NCBI GenBank assembly: GCA_947589085.1
Contig: CANPZD010000003.1
Coordinates: forward strand, 43,177 to 107,176
Length of the DNA stretch: 64,000 bases
DNA from: an uncultured Clostridia bacterium
GTDB taxonomy: Bacteria > Bacillota > Clostridia > Christensenellales > Borkfalkiaceae
Reading direction: 5' to 3'
The number at the start of each line of letters is the position of its first letter. Position 1 is the stretch's first letter. Shown in pieces: positions 25,054-34,230 of the stretch. The position numbers were made by a program, and so were the translations under genes. The notes beneath the pieces are model-generated. The model was not told the DNA's origin, made no database searches, and saw nothing but the letters and a program-made list of their open reading frames with translations.

Positions 25054-26049
25054 ATGGAGCGGAAAATCATCTATTCCGCCGTTCAGCCGAGCGGCAACCT
25101 CACAATCGCAAATTACGTCGGAGCCATCCGGAATTGGGTCGCCCTCCAAAGCGATTACGATTGCTTCTTCGCGATTGCCGATCTGCACGCGGTCACCGTC
25201 CGGCAGGAACCCGCCGAACTCCGCCGCCGCACCCTCGAACTCGCCGCGCTCTACATCGCCTGCGGCATCGATCCCGAAAAATGCGCGCTCTATGTGCAAT
25301 CGCACGTCTCCGCGCACGCCGAGCTGTGCTGGATCCTCAACACGCTTACCTATGTCGGCGAAGCTTCCCGCATGACGCAATTCAAGGATAAATCCTTAAA
25401 ACACGCCGAAAATGTGAATATGGGCCTCATGGATTACCCCGTGCTCATGGCCGCCGACGTGCTTCTGTATCAAACCGATCTCGTGCCCGTGGGAGCCGAT
25501 CAGAAACAGCACCTCGAACTCGCCCGCGACCTCGCGCTTCGCTTCAACAACCGCTACGGCGAAACGTTCCGCATCCCCGAGCCGTATATCCTCAAGGGCA
25601 GCGCAAGGATCGCTTCCCTCCAGGATCCCGCAAAGAAAATGTCGAAATCGGACGAAAATCCCAACGCGTCCGTATTTCTGTCCGACGACCGCGATACCAT
25701 TTTGAGAAAATTCAAACGCGCCGTCACCGACAGCGGCAATACCGTCGTCTGCGCCGAAGATAAACCCGGCGTCAGCAATCTTCTGCAAATCTATTGCTCG
25801 TTCAAAGGCTGCACCGTCCCCGAGGCCGAACGCGCGTTCGAACATACGGGGTACGGCGATTTCAAACTCGCCGTCGGCGAAACCGTCGCCGACGCGCTCG
25901 CGCCCGTTCAGGCGGAACAGCAACGCCTGCTCGCCGATAAATCGTATCTTTCGCAGCTTCTCAAACAGGGCGCCGACCGCGCCTTTTATGCCGCGAGAAA
26001 AACGCTCTCGAAAGTGTACCGCAAAATGGGCTTCTACCGCGGAGAATAA
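25054..26049 (+). CDS. trpS: Tryptophanyl-tRNA synthetase
   Basis: The 331-residue protein has the length of bacterial TrpRS, the class I enzyme that charges tRNA-Trp. YSAVQPSGNLTIANYVGAIR carries the HIGH-equivalent (TIAN here, where LHLGN is common), MAADVLLYQTDLVPVGADQKQHLELARD is the tryptophan-pocket and dimer region, and KKMSKSDENPN holds KMSKS at residues 195-199. It has its own promoter right after the repeat cluster and starts a run of co-directional genes (DUF5685 protein five bases downstream). Confidence 0.96.
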   Translation: MERKIIYSAVQPSGNLTIANYVGAIRNWVALQSDYDCFFAIADLHAVTVRQEPAELRRRTLELAALYIACGIDPEKCALYVQSHVSAHAELCWILNTLTYVGEASRMTQFKDKSLKHAENVNMGLMDYPVLMAADVLLYQTDLVPVGADQKQHLELARDLALRFNNRYGETFRIPEPYILKGSARIASLQDPAKKMSKSDENPNASVFLSDDRDTILRKFKRAVTDSGNTVVCAEDKPGVSNLLQIYCSFKGCTVPEAERAFEHTGYGDFKLAVGETVADALAPVQAEQQRLLADKSYLSQLLKQGADRAFYAARKTLSKVYRKMGFYRGE

Positions 26050-26054
26050 CGCAT

Positions 26055-26921
26055 ATGTTCGGTTATGTCCGCTACGATCTGCCCAATCTGTGCGTGAAAG
26101 ACGTCATGCTCTACCGGGCGCTCTATTGCGGCCTGTGCCGCGGCATCGGCGCCGTCTGCGGCCAAAAGGCCCGCTCCGGCCTCACTTACGACGTCACGTT
26201 CCTCTCCGCGCTTCTGCACAATCTCATGGGCATGGACGTCGAGATCGAACGCCGCGGCTGCTTCGGCCATGCCGTCCGCAAAAAGCCCATGGCCAAAACG
26301 GACGCGCTTACCCGCGAACTCGGCGCGCTCAATACCATGCTCGTCTACTACAAACTCACCGACGACGTTGCCGACGGCGGAAAGGGGAAGGCCCGCCGCC
26401 TCTGGTTCGCAAACGGTATGCGCCGCGCCCGCAAGGCCTATCCCGATCTCGACGCGCTCGTCAGACGGTATCTTACCGAACAGGAACGCGTCGAAACCGC
26501 CCGCACCGCTTCCCCCGATATGGCCGCCGAGCCTTCCGCCCTCATGATGGCCGCGCTCTCCGATCATTTCCTCGGGGACAAGGCCTCCGAACATACCCGC
26601 GCCCTCTTTTACGGGCTGGGGAAATGGATCTATCTCATCGACGCGCTCGACGACTTCGAACGGGATATCAAAAAGAAAAACTTTAACCCGTTCGTCCTGT
26701 GCTACGGCGAAAAATCCCGCAAATCCCTCATGGAGGAGAACGGCGAAGAGGTGCGCTTTCTCTTCGATACGCTCTTCTTCTCCATTCGCGAACATCTCGC
26801 CGGGATCCCGTTTTCGTTCAACCGCGATCTCACCGATAACGTCATTCTGCGCGGCATCCCCCTCGAAACCGATCGCGTCTTTCGGGGCGATCCGCAACCG
26901 TCTATGCGCTTCAAAGCGTAA
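26055..26921 (+). CDS. DUF5685 family protein
   Basis: A 288-residue soluble protein starting MFGYVRYDLPNLCVKDVMLYRALYC, with the CGLCRGIG cysteine pair soon after, the usual opening of DUF5685 proteins. It is mostly helical; a mid-region WIYLIDALDDFERDIKKKNFNPF contains an acidic DALDDxxxD arrangement that recalls the metal-binding aspartates of all-helical prenyl-synthase-like folds, but this is a visual resemblance only. The biochemical role is unknown. It lies 5 bases after trpS and 33 before a J-domain-like protein, an association I recall from other Clostridia. Confidence 0.8.
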   Translation: MFGYVRYDLPNLCVKDVMLYRALYCGLCRGIGAVCGQKARSGLTYDVTFLSALLHNLMGMDVEIERRGCFGHAVRKKPMAKTDALTRELGALNTMLVYYKLTDDVADGGKGKARRLWFANGMRRARKAYPDLDALVRRYLTEQERVETARTASPDMAAEPSALMMAALSDHFLGDKASEHTRALFYGLGKWIYLIDALDDFERDIKKKNFNPFVLCYGEKSRKSLMEENGEEVRFLFDTLFFSIREHLAGIPFSFNRDLTDNVILRGIPLETDRVFRGDPQPSMRFKA

Positions 26922-26954
26922 CATTGCGTTCCCATAAGGAGTTATTTTCAGACT

Positions 26955-27572
26955 ATGTGCAAGGAAAGCTACGAACTGCTCGGCCTCGACGAATCCGCTT
27001 CCGACGAAGAGCTTGAAAAACGCTACGAAGAATTAAAACAAAAATACAACGAGGAAAAATGGCAGGACGGCGAAGCCGGCAATAACGCCGCCCGCATGCT
27101 CGACCGGATCGAAGCCGCTTACGCCGAGATCAAAGAGGCCCGCCTCGCCGCCGCAGCCGCAAATCAAAAAACTTCGGACGACGTGTTCGAGGACGTCGCC
27201 GCCGCCATCCGCAGCGGCGATCTCAACCGCGCCCAACAGCTTCTCGACGCCTTCAACGAGCGAAACGCAGAATGGCATTATCTGCAATCCGTCGTGTTCT
27301 ATAAGAAAAATTGGATGAACGAGAGCAAAAAACAGCTCGAGATCGCCATTCAGATGGACGGCGAAAACGAAAAATATCGCTCCGCCTACGAGAAACTCAA
27401 GGCGCGCGCCGATTATGCCGGCCAGACGGGCGGCGCACCGAATACCAACCCCGATCCCGCTTCCGGCGGCCAGCAGATGGGCGGGGGAAATTGGTGCTCC
27501 ACCTGCGCCTCCATGTGCTATACCTATCTCTGCGTGAATTGCCTCTTTAATCTCTGCTGTAATTGCAGATGA
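26955..27572 (+). CDS. J-domain-like protein without HPD motif, with Cys-rich tail
   Basis: A 205-residue protein. Residues 1-65 look like a J domain (SYELLGLDESASDEELEKRYEELKQKYN...AYAEIKEARLAAA), but the HPD tripeptide needed to stimulate DnaK ATPase is replaced by a loop reading WQDGEAGN. Residues about 75-150 form a helical-repeat segment (AAIRSGDLNRAQQLLDAFNERN), TPR-like. After a Gly/Pro/Asn linker comes an unusual tail with eight cysteines in about 30 residues (CSTCASMCYTYLCVNC then CCNCR), which could bind metal or carry acyl groups. AAGGAG lies 13 bases before the ATG. It is in one cluster with the DUF5685 gene and a membrane protein. Confidence 0.75.
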   Translation: MCKESYELLGLDESASDEELEKRYEELKQKYNEEKWQDGEAGNNAARMLDRIEAAYAEIKEARLAAAAANQKTSDDVFEDVAAAIRSGDLNRAQQLLDAFNERNAEWHYLQSVVFYKKNWMNESKKQLEIAIQMDGENEKYRSAYEKLKARADYAGQTGGAPNTNPDPASGGQQMGGGNWCSTCASMCYTYLCVNCLFNLCCNCR

Positions 27573-27585
27573 GCGGGGTCTCGCC

Positions 27586-28137
27586 TTGAAACGTCCTACA
27601 AAATCCTTCGAAATCGCGCTCTCCGCCATCGCCTGCGCGGTTGCCGCGCTCGCGCTCACCGCCGCGTCTTATGTGGATTTTCTCATGGCCGCGGGGTATC
27701 TGCTCGCCATATTCGCCCTCATGGTCCCGCTCTCGAAAAACTTCATCTGGGGAGAAGTGCTCGCTTTGATCGGAGGGTTGCTTCTCGCTTTTTTATTCGG
27801 CGGACTTGCTTTCTTTTGGGTGTTGCTCCCGTTTGCCGTCTTTTTCGGATGGCATCCGCTCGTCAACTATCTGCAGCTTCGCTTCACCCGGCGAAAGATC
27901 TTCCATGCGCTCTGGTTCGTCCTCAAAGCGGCTTGGTTCGACGGCGCAATGCTGCTCATCTGGTTTACTCTCGGCGGCGTGCTCGGCTTCCGCGAAGCAA
28001 GTTGGTATCCTTGGGTGAATACCTATCTCTATGCCGTTGTATTCGCGGGCGGCACGGTGTTCTTTGCAGCGTACGATTTTATGCTTGTTTTGTGCCAACG
28101 CTCCGTCGATCGGATCGTTGCGCGCATTCGGAGGTGA
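27586..28137 (+). CDS. Multi-pass membrane protein of unknown function (TTG start)
   Basis: A 183-residue protein with about five hydrophobic helices, rich in Trp and Phe (for example GGLAFFWVLLPFAVFFGWH), and a basic loop RFTRRK. I do not recognise the family. The frame has no ATG before residue 33, which lies inside a helix, so the TTG at 27586 after GCGGGG is the likely start. It is 13 bases after the J-like gene and 4 bases before rlmD, so it is surely co-transcribed. It completes a small DUF5685/J-like/membrane cluster. Confidence 0.68.
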   Translation: MKRPTKSFEIALSAIACAVAALALTAASYVDFLMAAGYLLAIFALMVPLSKNFIWGEVLALIGGLLLAFLFGGLAFFWVLLPFAVFFGWHPLVNYLQLRFTRRKIFHALWFVLKAAWFDGAMLLIWFTLGGVLGFREASWYPWVNTYLYAVVFAGGTVFFAAYDFMLVLCQRSVDRIVARIRR

Positions 28138-28141
28138 CGGA

Positions 28142-29542
28142 ATGGAAAAAAACGAAATCGTAACAGTCACGGCGCAGTCCATCGGCACCCACGGCGAAGG
28201 GATCGCCAGATACGAGGGCGTCACGCTCTTCGTTCCCTATCTGCTGCCCGGCGAACGGGCAAACGTCAAGGTGCTCAAAGTGCAGTCCGGGATCGGATAT
28301 GCCAAAGTTGAGGAGATCCTCACGCCCGCCGAAGAACGCGTGCGCCCGCAGTGCCCCGTATTCTATACCTGCGGCGGCTGCCAGCTGCAGCATCTGCGCT
28401 ATCGCGAACAGCTGCAGTTCAAAACCGATCTCGTTCAGAATTGCCTCAAAAAAATCGCGGGCATCTCTTTCCCCGTCGCGCTCTGCGAGCGCAGCGATAA
28501 AGAATACGCCTATCGCAATAAATTGCAGCTTCCCGTCGGAAAAAAGGGAACGGAAAACGTCGTCGGATTCTTCGCCGAACGCACGCACAGGATCGTTCCC
28601 ACCGACGTGTGTCCCATTCACCCCGCATGGTCGGAAAAACTCATCGGCGCAACGCTGAATTTTATGGAAAAATGCGGGCTGGACGGGTACGACGAAGTCA
28701 CCAAAAAAGGGCAGATCCGCCACATCGTCGTGCGCGAGCTGAAAAAGAAATATATCGTGACATTGGTCGCCACCGTGCGCGAGATCAAGGGGATCGATTA
28801 TTTCTGCTTTTTGCTCGGACAGATCTTTCCCGAATTCAGTCTCTTTCTCAATTACAACGACAAGGATACCAACGTCGTGTTCGGCGAGGAGTTCCGCCTC
28901 GTCAAGGGCTGCGCCACCTATGAATGCACGGAATCGCGCATCGCCTTCGAGGCCGGGCCGAATACCTTCGTGCAGGTCAACGACTTCGTGCGCGCCCGCC
29001 TGTACGATCGGCTCGTTTCGCTCGTCTCCGATACGGAAACCGTCATCGACTGTTATTCCGGCGGCGGCCTTCTCACGGCGCTCTTCGCAAGAAAATGCAG
29101 ACATGCCTACGGAATCGAGGTAGTCCCCGAGGCAAGTGCCTGCGCCGACGCGCTGCGCGAACGCAACCGCTTGCAGGATAAAATGACGAATATCTGCGGC
29201 AGGGTCGAGGACTGCCTTTCCGGCCTTCTTCAGAAGGAGACGGATCCCACGACCGTGCTCGATCCGCCCCGCTCGGGCGTGGAGCGCAGCGTTCTCAAGG
29301 AGTTGCTCCGCGCGGGAGGGAAGAAGATTATCATGGTCTCCTGCAATCCCGCCACGCTCGCGCGCGATCTGGGGATTTTGACGGGAACGCTCGCCGAATC
29401 GGAGCGCGGCGAACTTGTCAAGCGCGAAAATCCCCAGGCCGTATACAGGATCGAGCGGATCGAACCTTTCGATATGTTCCCGCAGACGCGGCACGTCGAA
29501 ACGCTCGTTCTGCTCACGAGAAACGGCAGGAAAGCGGGATAA
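28142..29542 (+). CDS. rlmD: 23S rRNA (uracil-C5)-methyltransferase, RlmD/RumA type
   Basis: The 466-residue protein has an N-terminal TRAM domain (VTVTAQSIGTHGEGIARYEG), a four-cysteine iron-sulfur site beginning CPVFYTCGGCQLQH (about 70-82), the SAM-binding VIDCYSGGGLLTALFA, and the catalytic VSCNPATLARD with Cys near 401. These enzymes make 5-methyluridine in 23S rRNA; whether it modifies U1939, U747 or tRNA cannot be read from motifs. GGAGGTGACGG places the start at 28142 although the frame is open earlier. Confidence 0.9.
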   Translation: MEKNEIVTVTAQSIGTHGEGIARYEGVTLFVPYLLPGERANVKVLKVQSGIGYAKVEEILTPAEERVRPQCPVFYTCGGCQLQHLRYREQLQFKTDLVQNCLKKIAGISFPVALCERSDKEYAYRNKLQLPVGKKGTENVVGFFAERTHRIVPTDVCPIHPAWSEKLIGATLNFMEKCGLDGYDEVTKKGQIRHIVVRELKKKYIVTLVATVREIKGIDYFCFLLGQIFPEFSLFLNYNDKDTNVVFGEEFRLVKGCATYECTESRIAFEAGPNTFVQVNDFVRARLYDRLVSLVSDTETVIDCYSGGGLLTALFARKCRHAYGIEVVPEASACADALRERNRLQDKMTNICGRVEDCLSGLLQKETDPTTVLDPPRSGVERSVLKELLRAGGKKIIMVSCNPATLARDLGILTGTLAESERGELVKRENPQAVYRIERIEPFDMFPQTRHVETLVLLTRNGRKAG

Positions 29543-29613
29543 ATGCGGCCCGCGTCGCGTTTGAAAGTCCCAAGCGATGCGCAAAATACGGTAAATTATA
29601 ACGAGGTGCAGAT

Positions 29614-30813
29614 ATGCAGAACGTGATCAAAGTACAGAAAGATTTATACTATCTCGGGGGGAACGACCGGCGCCTTGCCCTGTTCGAGAGCGCGATCCCC
29701 ATCCCGCGCGGCGTAAGCTACAATTCCTATCTCCTCTGCGACGAGCGGACCGTGCTGTTCGATACCGTCAATCTCTCCGTTTCGGAATTGTTCTTCGAAA
29801 ATTTAGAGGAGGCGCTCGGCGGCAGAAAACTCGATTTTCTCGTTGTTCACCACATGGAACCCGACCATTCCGCAAGTTTTTTGCGGCTGATCGAAAAATA
29901 TCCGGACGTTGTGATCGTCACGAATTCCAAAGTGCAGCAGATGCTCGAAAACTTCTTTCCGTTTTCGGGCGAAAACGTGCATCTCGTGAAAGAGGGCGAT
30001 ACCATGTCCGTGGGAAGGCGTACGCTCACCTTCATCACCGCGCCCATGGTGCATTGGCCCGAGGTCATGATGACGTACATTCCCGAAGAGGGGATCCTGT
30101 TCTCCGCCGACGCATTCGGCACGTTCGGCGCGTTGAGCGGCAGCCTCTTTGCGGACGAGGTGCGCTTTGAGCGGGAATTTCTCGACGACGCGCGCAAATA
30201 CTACTTCAATATCGTCGGGAAATACGGCGCGCAGGTGCAGAACGTCCTGAAAAAAGCGGCGAATCTGGATCTTCGGTTGGTTTGCCCGCTGCACGGTCCC
30301 GTTTGGCGCGAACAATTCGGATGGTATCTGAAAAAATACGACCTTTGGAGCAAATACGAACCCGAGGAAAAGGGCGTCGCCGTGTTCTATGCTTCCGTCT
30401 ACGGACATACGCAGAACGCCGCCGAGATCCTTGCCGCCGCGCTTGCGCAGAGCGGCGTGTTTGTGAAAGTGTACGACGTCTCCGCGGCGCACGTCTCCGA
30501 CCTGCTTGCAGAAGCCTTCCGGTATTCCCACGCGGTTTTCGCTTCGACGACGTACAACAACGGCATTTTCATCACAATGGAGAACTTGCTGCGCGATCTT
30601 AAAGAACATAATTTCCAGAACAGGAAATATGCGCTCATCGAGAACGGAAGCTGGTCTCCGCAGGCGGGCGCGCACATGCAGGCCGAGATCGCCGGCATGA
30701 AGAACATGATTCAGATCGGCGACCGCGTGACGATCCTTTCCTCGGTCAAGGAGGAATCGCGCGACGCACTCATCGCGCTTGCAAATGAAATCGCGGAGGA
30801 TATTCAATCGTAA
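29614..30813 (+). CDS. FprA-type flavodiiron protein
   Basis: The 399-residue protein has an N-terminal metallo-beta-lactamase-like diiron domain with the ligand set HHMEPDHSAS (HxExDH) near residue 80 and later histidines (HWPEVMMTY, PLHGPVW), then a C-terminal flavodoxin domain from about 255 (VAVFYASVYGHTQNAAEILA). Flavodiiron proteins reduce oxygen to water, or NO to nitrous oxide, in anaerobes. The adjacent rubredoxin gene supplies the usual electron donor. GAGGTG precedes the ATG. No strong promoter is evident in the 70 bases upstream. Confidence 0.92.
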   Translation: MQNVIKVQKDLYYLGGNDRRLALFESAIPIPRGVSYNSYLLCDERTVLFDTVNLSVSELFFENLEEALGGRKLDFLVVHHMEPDHSASFLRLIEKYPDVVIVTNSKVQQMLENFFPFSGENVHLVKEGDTMSVGRRTLTFITAPMVHWPEVMMTYIPEEGILFSADAFGTFGALSGSLFADEVRFEREFLDDARKYYFNIVGKYGAQVQNVLKKAANLDLRLVCPLHGPVWREQFGWYLKKYDLWSKYEPEEKGVAVFYASVYGHTQNAAEILAAALAQSGVFVKVYDVSAAHVSDLLAEAFRYSHAVFASTTYNNGIFITMENLLRDLKEHNFQNRKYALIENGSWSPQAGAHMQAEIAGMKNMIQIGDRVTILSSVKEESRDALIALANEIAEDIQS

Positions 30814-30872
30814 AAATCGCCCCCGCAAACGCGCGGGCGGCGGAAAAATAAATTGACAGGAGGATTCAAACG

Positions 30873-31031
30873 ATGGCAAAATTTATCTGTAACGTATGCG
30901 GATATGAGTACGACGAGGCAACGGGAGATCCCGATAACGGCATCGCGCCCGGCACGCGCTGGGAGGACGTTCCCGACGACTTCACCTGCCCCCTTTGCGG
31001 CGTGGGCAAGGAGGATTTTTCCGCGGAATGA
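30873..31031 (+). CDS. Rubredoxin
   Basis: A 52-residue protein, [19 protein letters not shown] followed by [20 protein letters not shown], with the two CxxCG knuckles (Cys at 6, 9, 39 and 42) that hold a single iron. Rubredoxins carry electrons to flavodiiron proteins; fprA is 59 bases upstream, so they form an oxygen- or NO-detoxifying pair. GACAGGAGG is a good ribosome site. The gene is too short to be picked up by a length cut-off but is complete. Confidence 0.95.
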   Translation: MAKFICNVCGYEYDEATGDPDNGIAPGTRWEDVPDDFTCPLCGVGKEDFSAE

Positions 31032-31080
31032 TCCCCGCAGACGATCTGTAAAACCAAAGAGAGGAATCTCGAACAGTCAA

Positions 31081-31109
31081 ACGGCGGCTTCCCGTAGGGA
31101 GGCCGCCGT
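31081..31109 (+). terminator. Hairpin after rubredoxin
   Basis: A 13-pair stem with one G-U, ACGGCGGCTTCCC with GGGAGGCCGCCGT. No T-run follows, so it is a weak terminator or an mRNA-protecting stem. Confidence 0.45.
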
Positions 31110-31149
31110 CGCCTCATGGAGCGCGGTCCGTAAATTTCCGAAAAACCGT

Positions 31150-31178
31150 TTGAATTGTCCGCGGGCGTGTGATATAAT
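31150..31178 (+). promoter_or_regulatory. SigA promoter for lon
   Basis: TTGAAT (31150-31155), 17-base spacer, TATAAT (31173-31178). No CIRCE or CtsR-like inverted repeat was seen around it, so heat-shock control is not visible. Confidence 0.78.
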
Positions 31179-31200
31179 AATAGAACCAATGAGGTAAGCT

Positions 31201-33528
31201 ATGGATATGCCCTTATTTCCTACAATTTTTCCCGTCATTCCCATGCGGACGCAGGTCGTGTTCCCCAACACCAACGTCGGATTCGACGTCGGCAGAGGAC
31301 CCTCTTTGGCCGCCGTGGAGCGCGCCGGATTTCATGAGGAGCGCATCTTTCTGACGCGCCAGAAAACCGACGCGGATGTTCCCGGGCCGGAAGATCTCTG
31401 TTCCGTGGGGACGGTGGCCGTGATCCGCCAGAAGATCCGTCTCTCCGGCGAACGCATGCGCGTCGCCGTCGAGGGGCTGTATCGCGCCCGCGCGCGGGAG
31501 ATCCGTTCGGAGGGGGGCTGCATGTATGCGGTGACGGAACCCATTCCCGCCGTTCACGGTGACCCCGAAGAGGAAGAGGCGCATTTCAGGATCGTCAAAG
31601 ATCTGGTCCGCGAACTCACTTCCTCGGATTCGCGCAGCGCGAAAGATCTCGACACGGCGCTGACCGGGATCACCGATATCGACGTATACATCAACGTATC
31701 CGCGCATTGTCTGCGGCTGAAAGACGAGATCAAGCAGGCGCTTCTCGAAGAGGACCGGCAGGTCGAACGCCTCTCTCTGTTCGAGAGCTGCCTCATGAGC
31801 GAGGCCGAGATCGCGAAGCTGGAAAAAAAGATCGCGATGGACGTGCGGAAGAATATCGATAAAGCGCAGAAAGAATATTTTCTGCGCGAACAGCTGAAAG
31901 CCATTCATGCCGAACTCGGCGACGACGCGGAGGAAAACGATAAACTCAAAGAGAGACTGCTCGCAAAGCATCTGCCCGCCGAAGTGGAAGAAAAGGCGCT
32001 CGCCGAACTTGCCCGGATGGACAGAATGCCCAGCTCTTCTCCGGAGTATACCGTATTGCGCAATTACGCGGATTGGCTGTTGGATCTTCCGTGGCGGGAA
32101 GAGACAAAGGACACCGAATCCCTTTCGGATGTGGAAAAAGTGCTCGAAGAGGATCATTACGGCCTCGAAAAGATCAAAGAGCGCGTCGTGGAATATCTTG
32201 CCGTGCTGAAGCTCACGGGTACGCTCAAAGCGCCGATCCTGTGCCTTGTCGGGCCGCCGGGCGTGGGCAAGACGAGCATTGCCAAATCCATTGCCCGCGC
32301 GCTCGGCCGCAAATTCGTGCGCATGAGTTTGGGCGGCGTGAAAGACGAAGCGGAGATCCGCGGCCACCGCCGCACCTATATCGGCGCGATGCCCGGCCGG
32401 ATCCTCTATGAGATGAAGAACGCGGGCGCGGTCAATCCCGTCTTTCTTCTGGACGAGGTGGACAAGATCTCCTCGGATATGCGCGGCGATCCCGCGAGCG
32501 CGCTTTTGGAAGTGCTCGATCCCGAGCAGAACGCCACCTTCCGCGACCGATATCTCGAAGTTCCCTACGATCTCTCGAAGGTGATGTTCATCGCCACCGC
32601 CAACACGCTCGAAACGATCCCTCTGCCCTTGCGGGACCGCATGGAGATCATCGAGCTTTCCGGCTATACGCAGCAGGAAAAAACGGAGATCGCGAAACGC
32701 TATCTCGTGCCGAAAAAGTGCAGGGAAAACGGACTTTCCGCGCGCAATCTGCGCATTACCGACGGCGCGCTTGCGGACATGGTAGACGGATACACGATGG
32801 AAGCGGGCGTGCGTTGGCTGGAACGCACCATCGGTACGGTATGCAGAAAGGCGGCCGTTCGCATCGCCAAGGGCGAAGAGCGGGGAAAGATCTCCGTGAC
32901 CAAACAGAATCTCGAAAAATTTCTCGGCGCGAAGCGCTTCCTCCGCGAGGGGGATATGCTTGAAAAAGACGAAGTCGGCGCGGCGACCGGACTTGCATGG
33001 ACGGCCGTCGGCGGAACGACGCTCACGATCGAGGTCTCCGCGATGCAGGGCAAGGGCGATATCTTCCTCACGGGAAAGCTGGGCGACGTCATGAAAGAAT
33101 CCGCGCGCGCTGCGATCTCGTATATCCGCGCGAATGCGGAAAAGTACGGCATCCGCGAAGCGGACTTTGAAAAAAAGGACATCCATATCCACATTCCGGA
33201 AGGCGCCACCCCCAAAGACGGGCCTTCCGCGGGCATCACGATGGCGACCGCCATTCTCTCCGCCTTTACGGGAAAACCCGTTCGGCGGGATATCGCGATG
33301 ACGGGGGAGATCACCTTGCGCGGCAAAGTGCTACCCATCGGCGGACTCAAAGAAAAGGCTCTCGCGGCTGCGCGCATCGGGATCCGCGACGTCGTTATTC
33401 CCGAGGACAACAAGAAAGACATCGAGGAGATCCCCGGCGAAATTCGGAAAAATATCAATTTCATCTGCGTTTCGGAGATCGACGAAGTGTTCCGCCGCGC
33501 GATCACGGGGTTGTCCTATGCAAATTAA
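31201..33528 (+). CDS. lon: ATP-dependent protease Lon
   Basis: The 775-residue protein has all LonA parts: N-terminal substrate domain (IFPVIPMRTQVVFPNTNVGF), AAA+ module with Walker A VGPPGVGKTSIAKS and Walker B PVFLLDEVDK, and the serine-lysine protease domain with PEGATPKDGPSAG (catalytic Ser) and the Lys in PIGGLKEKALAA. Lon degrades misfolded and regulatory proteins in the cytoplasm. GAGGT upstream supports ATG 31201; ATG 31207 is an alternative. It overlaps engB by 11 bases, the usual Firmicutes neighbour. Confidence 0.97.
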   Translation: MDMPLFPTIFPVIPMRTQVVFPNTNVGFDVGRGPSLAAVERAGFHEERIFLTRQKTDADVPGPEDLCSVGTVAVIRQKIRLSGERMRVAVEGLYRARAREIRSEGGCMYAVTEPIPAVHGDPEEEEAHFRIVKDLVRELTSSDSRSAKDLDTALTGITDIDVYINVSAHCLRLKDEIKQALLEEDRQVERLSLFESCLMSEAEIAKLEKKIAMDVRKNIDKAQKEYFLREQLKAIHAELGDDAEENDKLKERLLAKHLPAEVEEKALAELARMDRMPSSSPEYTVLRNYADWLLDLPWREETKDTESLSDVEKVLEEDHYGLEKIKERVVEYLAVLKLTGTLKAPILCLVGPPGVGKTSIAKSIARALGRKFVRMSLGGVKDEAEIRGHRRTYIGAMPGRILYEMKNAGAVNPVFLLDEVDKISSDMRGDPASALLEVLDPEQNATFRDRYLEVPYDLSKVMFIATANTLETIPLPLRDRMEIIELSGYTQQEKTEIAKRYLVPKKCRENGLSARNLRITDGALADMVDGYTMEAGVRWLERTIGTVCRKAAVRIAKGEERGKISVTKQNLEKFLGAKRFLREGDMLEKDEVGAATGLAWTAVGGTTLTIEVSAMQGKGDIFLTGKLGDVMKESARAAISYIRANAEKYGIREADFEKKDIHIHIPEGATPKDGPSAGITMATAILSAFTGKPVRRDIAMTGEITLRGKVLPIGGLKEKALAAARIGIRDVVIPEDNKKDIEEIPGEIRKNINFICVSEIDEVFRRAITGLSYAN

Positions 33529-34108
33529 CGGCGCAAAATTTCTCACGAGTGCGGCGACCGCTTCGCAGTTTCTCAAACCGGAGAAGCCGATGATCGCGAT
33601 CTGCGGGAAATCCAATTCCGGGAAGAGTACGCTCATCAACATGCTGGCCAATCAGAAGCGGCTTGCCAAAACGAGCGCCGCCCCGGGCAGGACGCGGCTC
33701 GTGAACTATTTCGACTTCGGCGCGTTTCTGCTCGCCGATCTTCCCGGTTACGGCTATGCCGCCGTTTCCCGGGCGGAAAAGGAGAAGTGGGCAAAGACGC
33801 TCGACGCGTTCTTTGCGAAAAAGGAAGAGATCGCGCACGTATTTCTGCTATCGGATATCCGCCGCGACCCTTCGCAGGACGATCTGCAGATGCTGACGTT
33901 TCTCAATTTTCACACGATCCCGTTCACGGTGATCGCGACCAAGTGCGATAAACTCTCCCGCATGAACCGGATAGAGCGCATGCGCGCCGTGGCGAACGCC
34001 TTCGGGTTGGGCGCGGACAACGTTCTTGCCGTCTCCGGACAGACGGGAGAGGGAAAAGAAGCGCTGCTGCAAAAAATATCGGAAATTTTGGAAAACGGAG
34101 CGGAATGA
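33518..34108 (+). CDS. engB: Ribosome biogenesis GTPase EngB/YsxC
   Basis: The 196-residue TRAFAC GTPase has G1 CGKSNSGKSTL, G3 DLPGYG and G4 TKCDK. It assists assembly of the 50S subunit. It begins inside the last codons of lon (11-base overlap) and ends inside the loop of its own terminator. The lon-engB order is conserved in Firmicutes. Confidence 0.95.
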   Translation: MQINGAKFLTSAATASQFLKPEKPMIAICGKSNSGKSTLINMLANQKRLAKTSAAPGRTRLVNYFDFGAFLLADLPGYGYAAVSRAEKEKWAKTLDAFFAKKEEIAHVFLLSDIRRDPSQDDLQMLTFLNFHTIPFTVIATKCDKLSRMNRIERMRAVANAFGLGADNVLAVSGQTGEGKEALLQKISEILENGAE

Positions 34109-34124
34109 CCGCTCCGTTTTTTTG
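34093..34124 (+). terminator. Intrinsic terminator overlapping the engB stop
   Basis: Stem AAACGGAGCGG (34093-34103) with CCGCTCCGTTT (34109-34119), the engB stop codon lying in the loop, then TTTT. Confidence 0.9.
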
Positions 34125-34195
34125 AATGCGTCCCGCCCGCGCGCCTTCATTTCGGTTTTTCCGAAAGAAAATCCGCGATCGGCCCGCAAAACGAG

Positions 34196-34224
34196 TTGCA
34201 AAAATATTTTCGGTATGGTATAAT
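34196..34224 (+). promoter_or_regulatory. SigA promoter for rpsB-tsf
   Basis: TTGCAA (34196-34201), 17-base spacer, TATAAT (34219-34224), preceding a leader of about 115 bases. Confidence 0.85.
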
Positions 34225-34230
34225 CACCTG

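Noticed and set aside
31110..31200. CIRCE or CtsR site before lon
   Set aside because: No TTAGCACTC inverted repeat or tandem heptanucleotide was found around the promoter.
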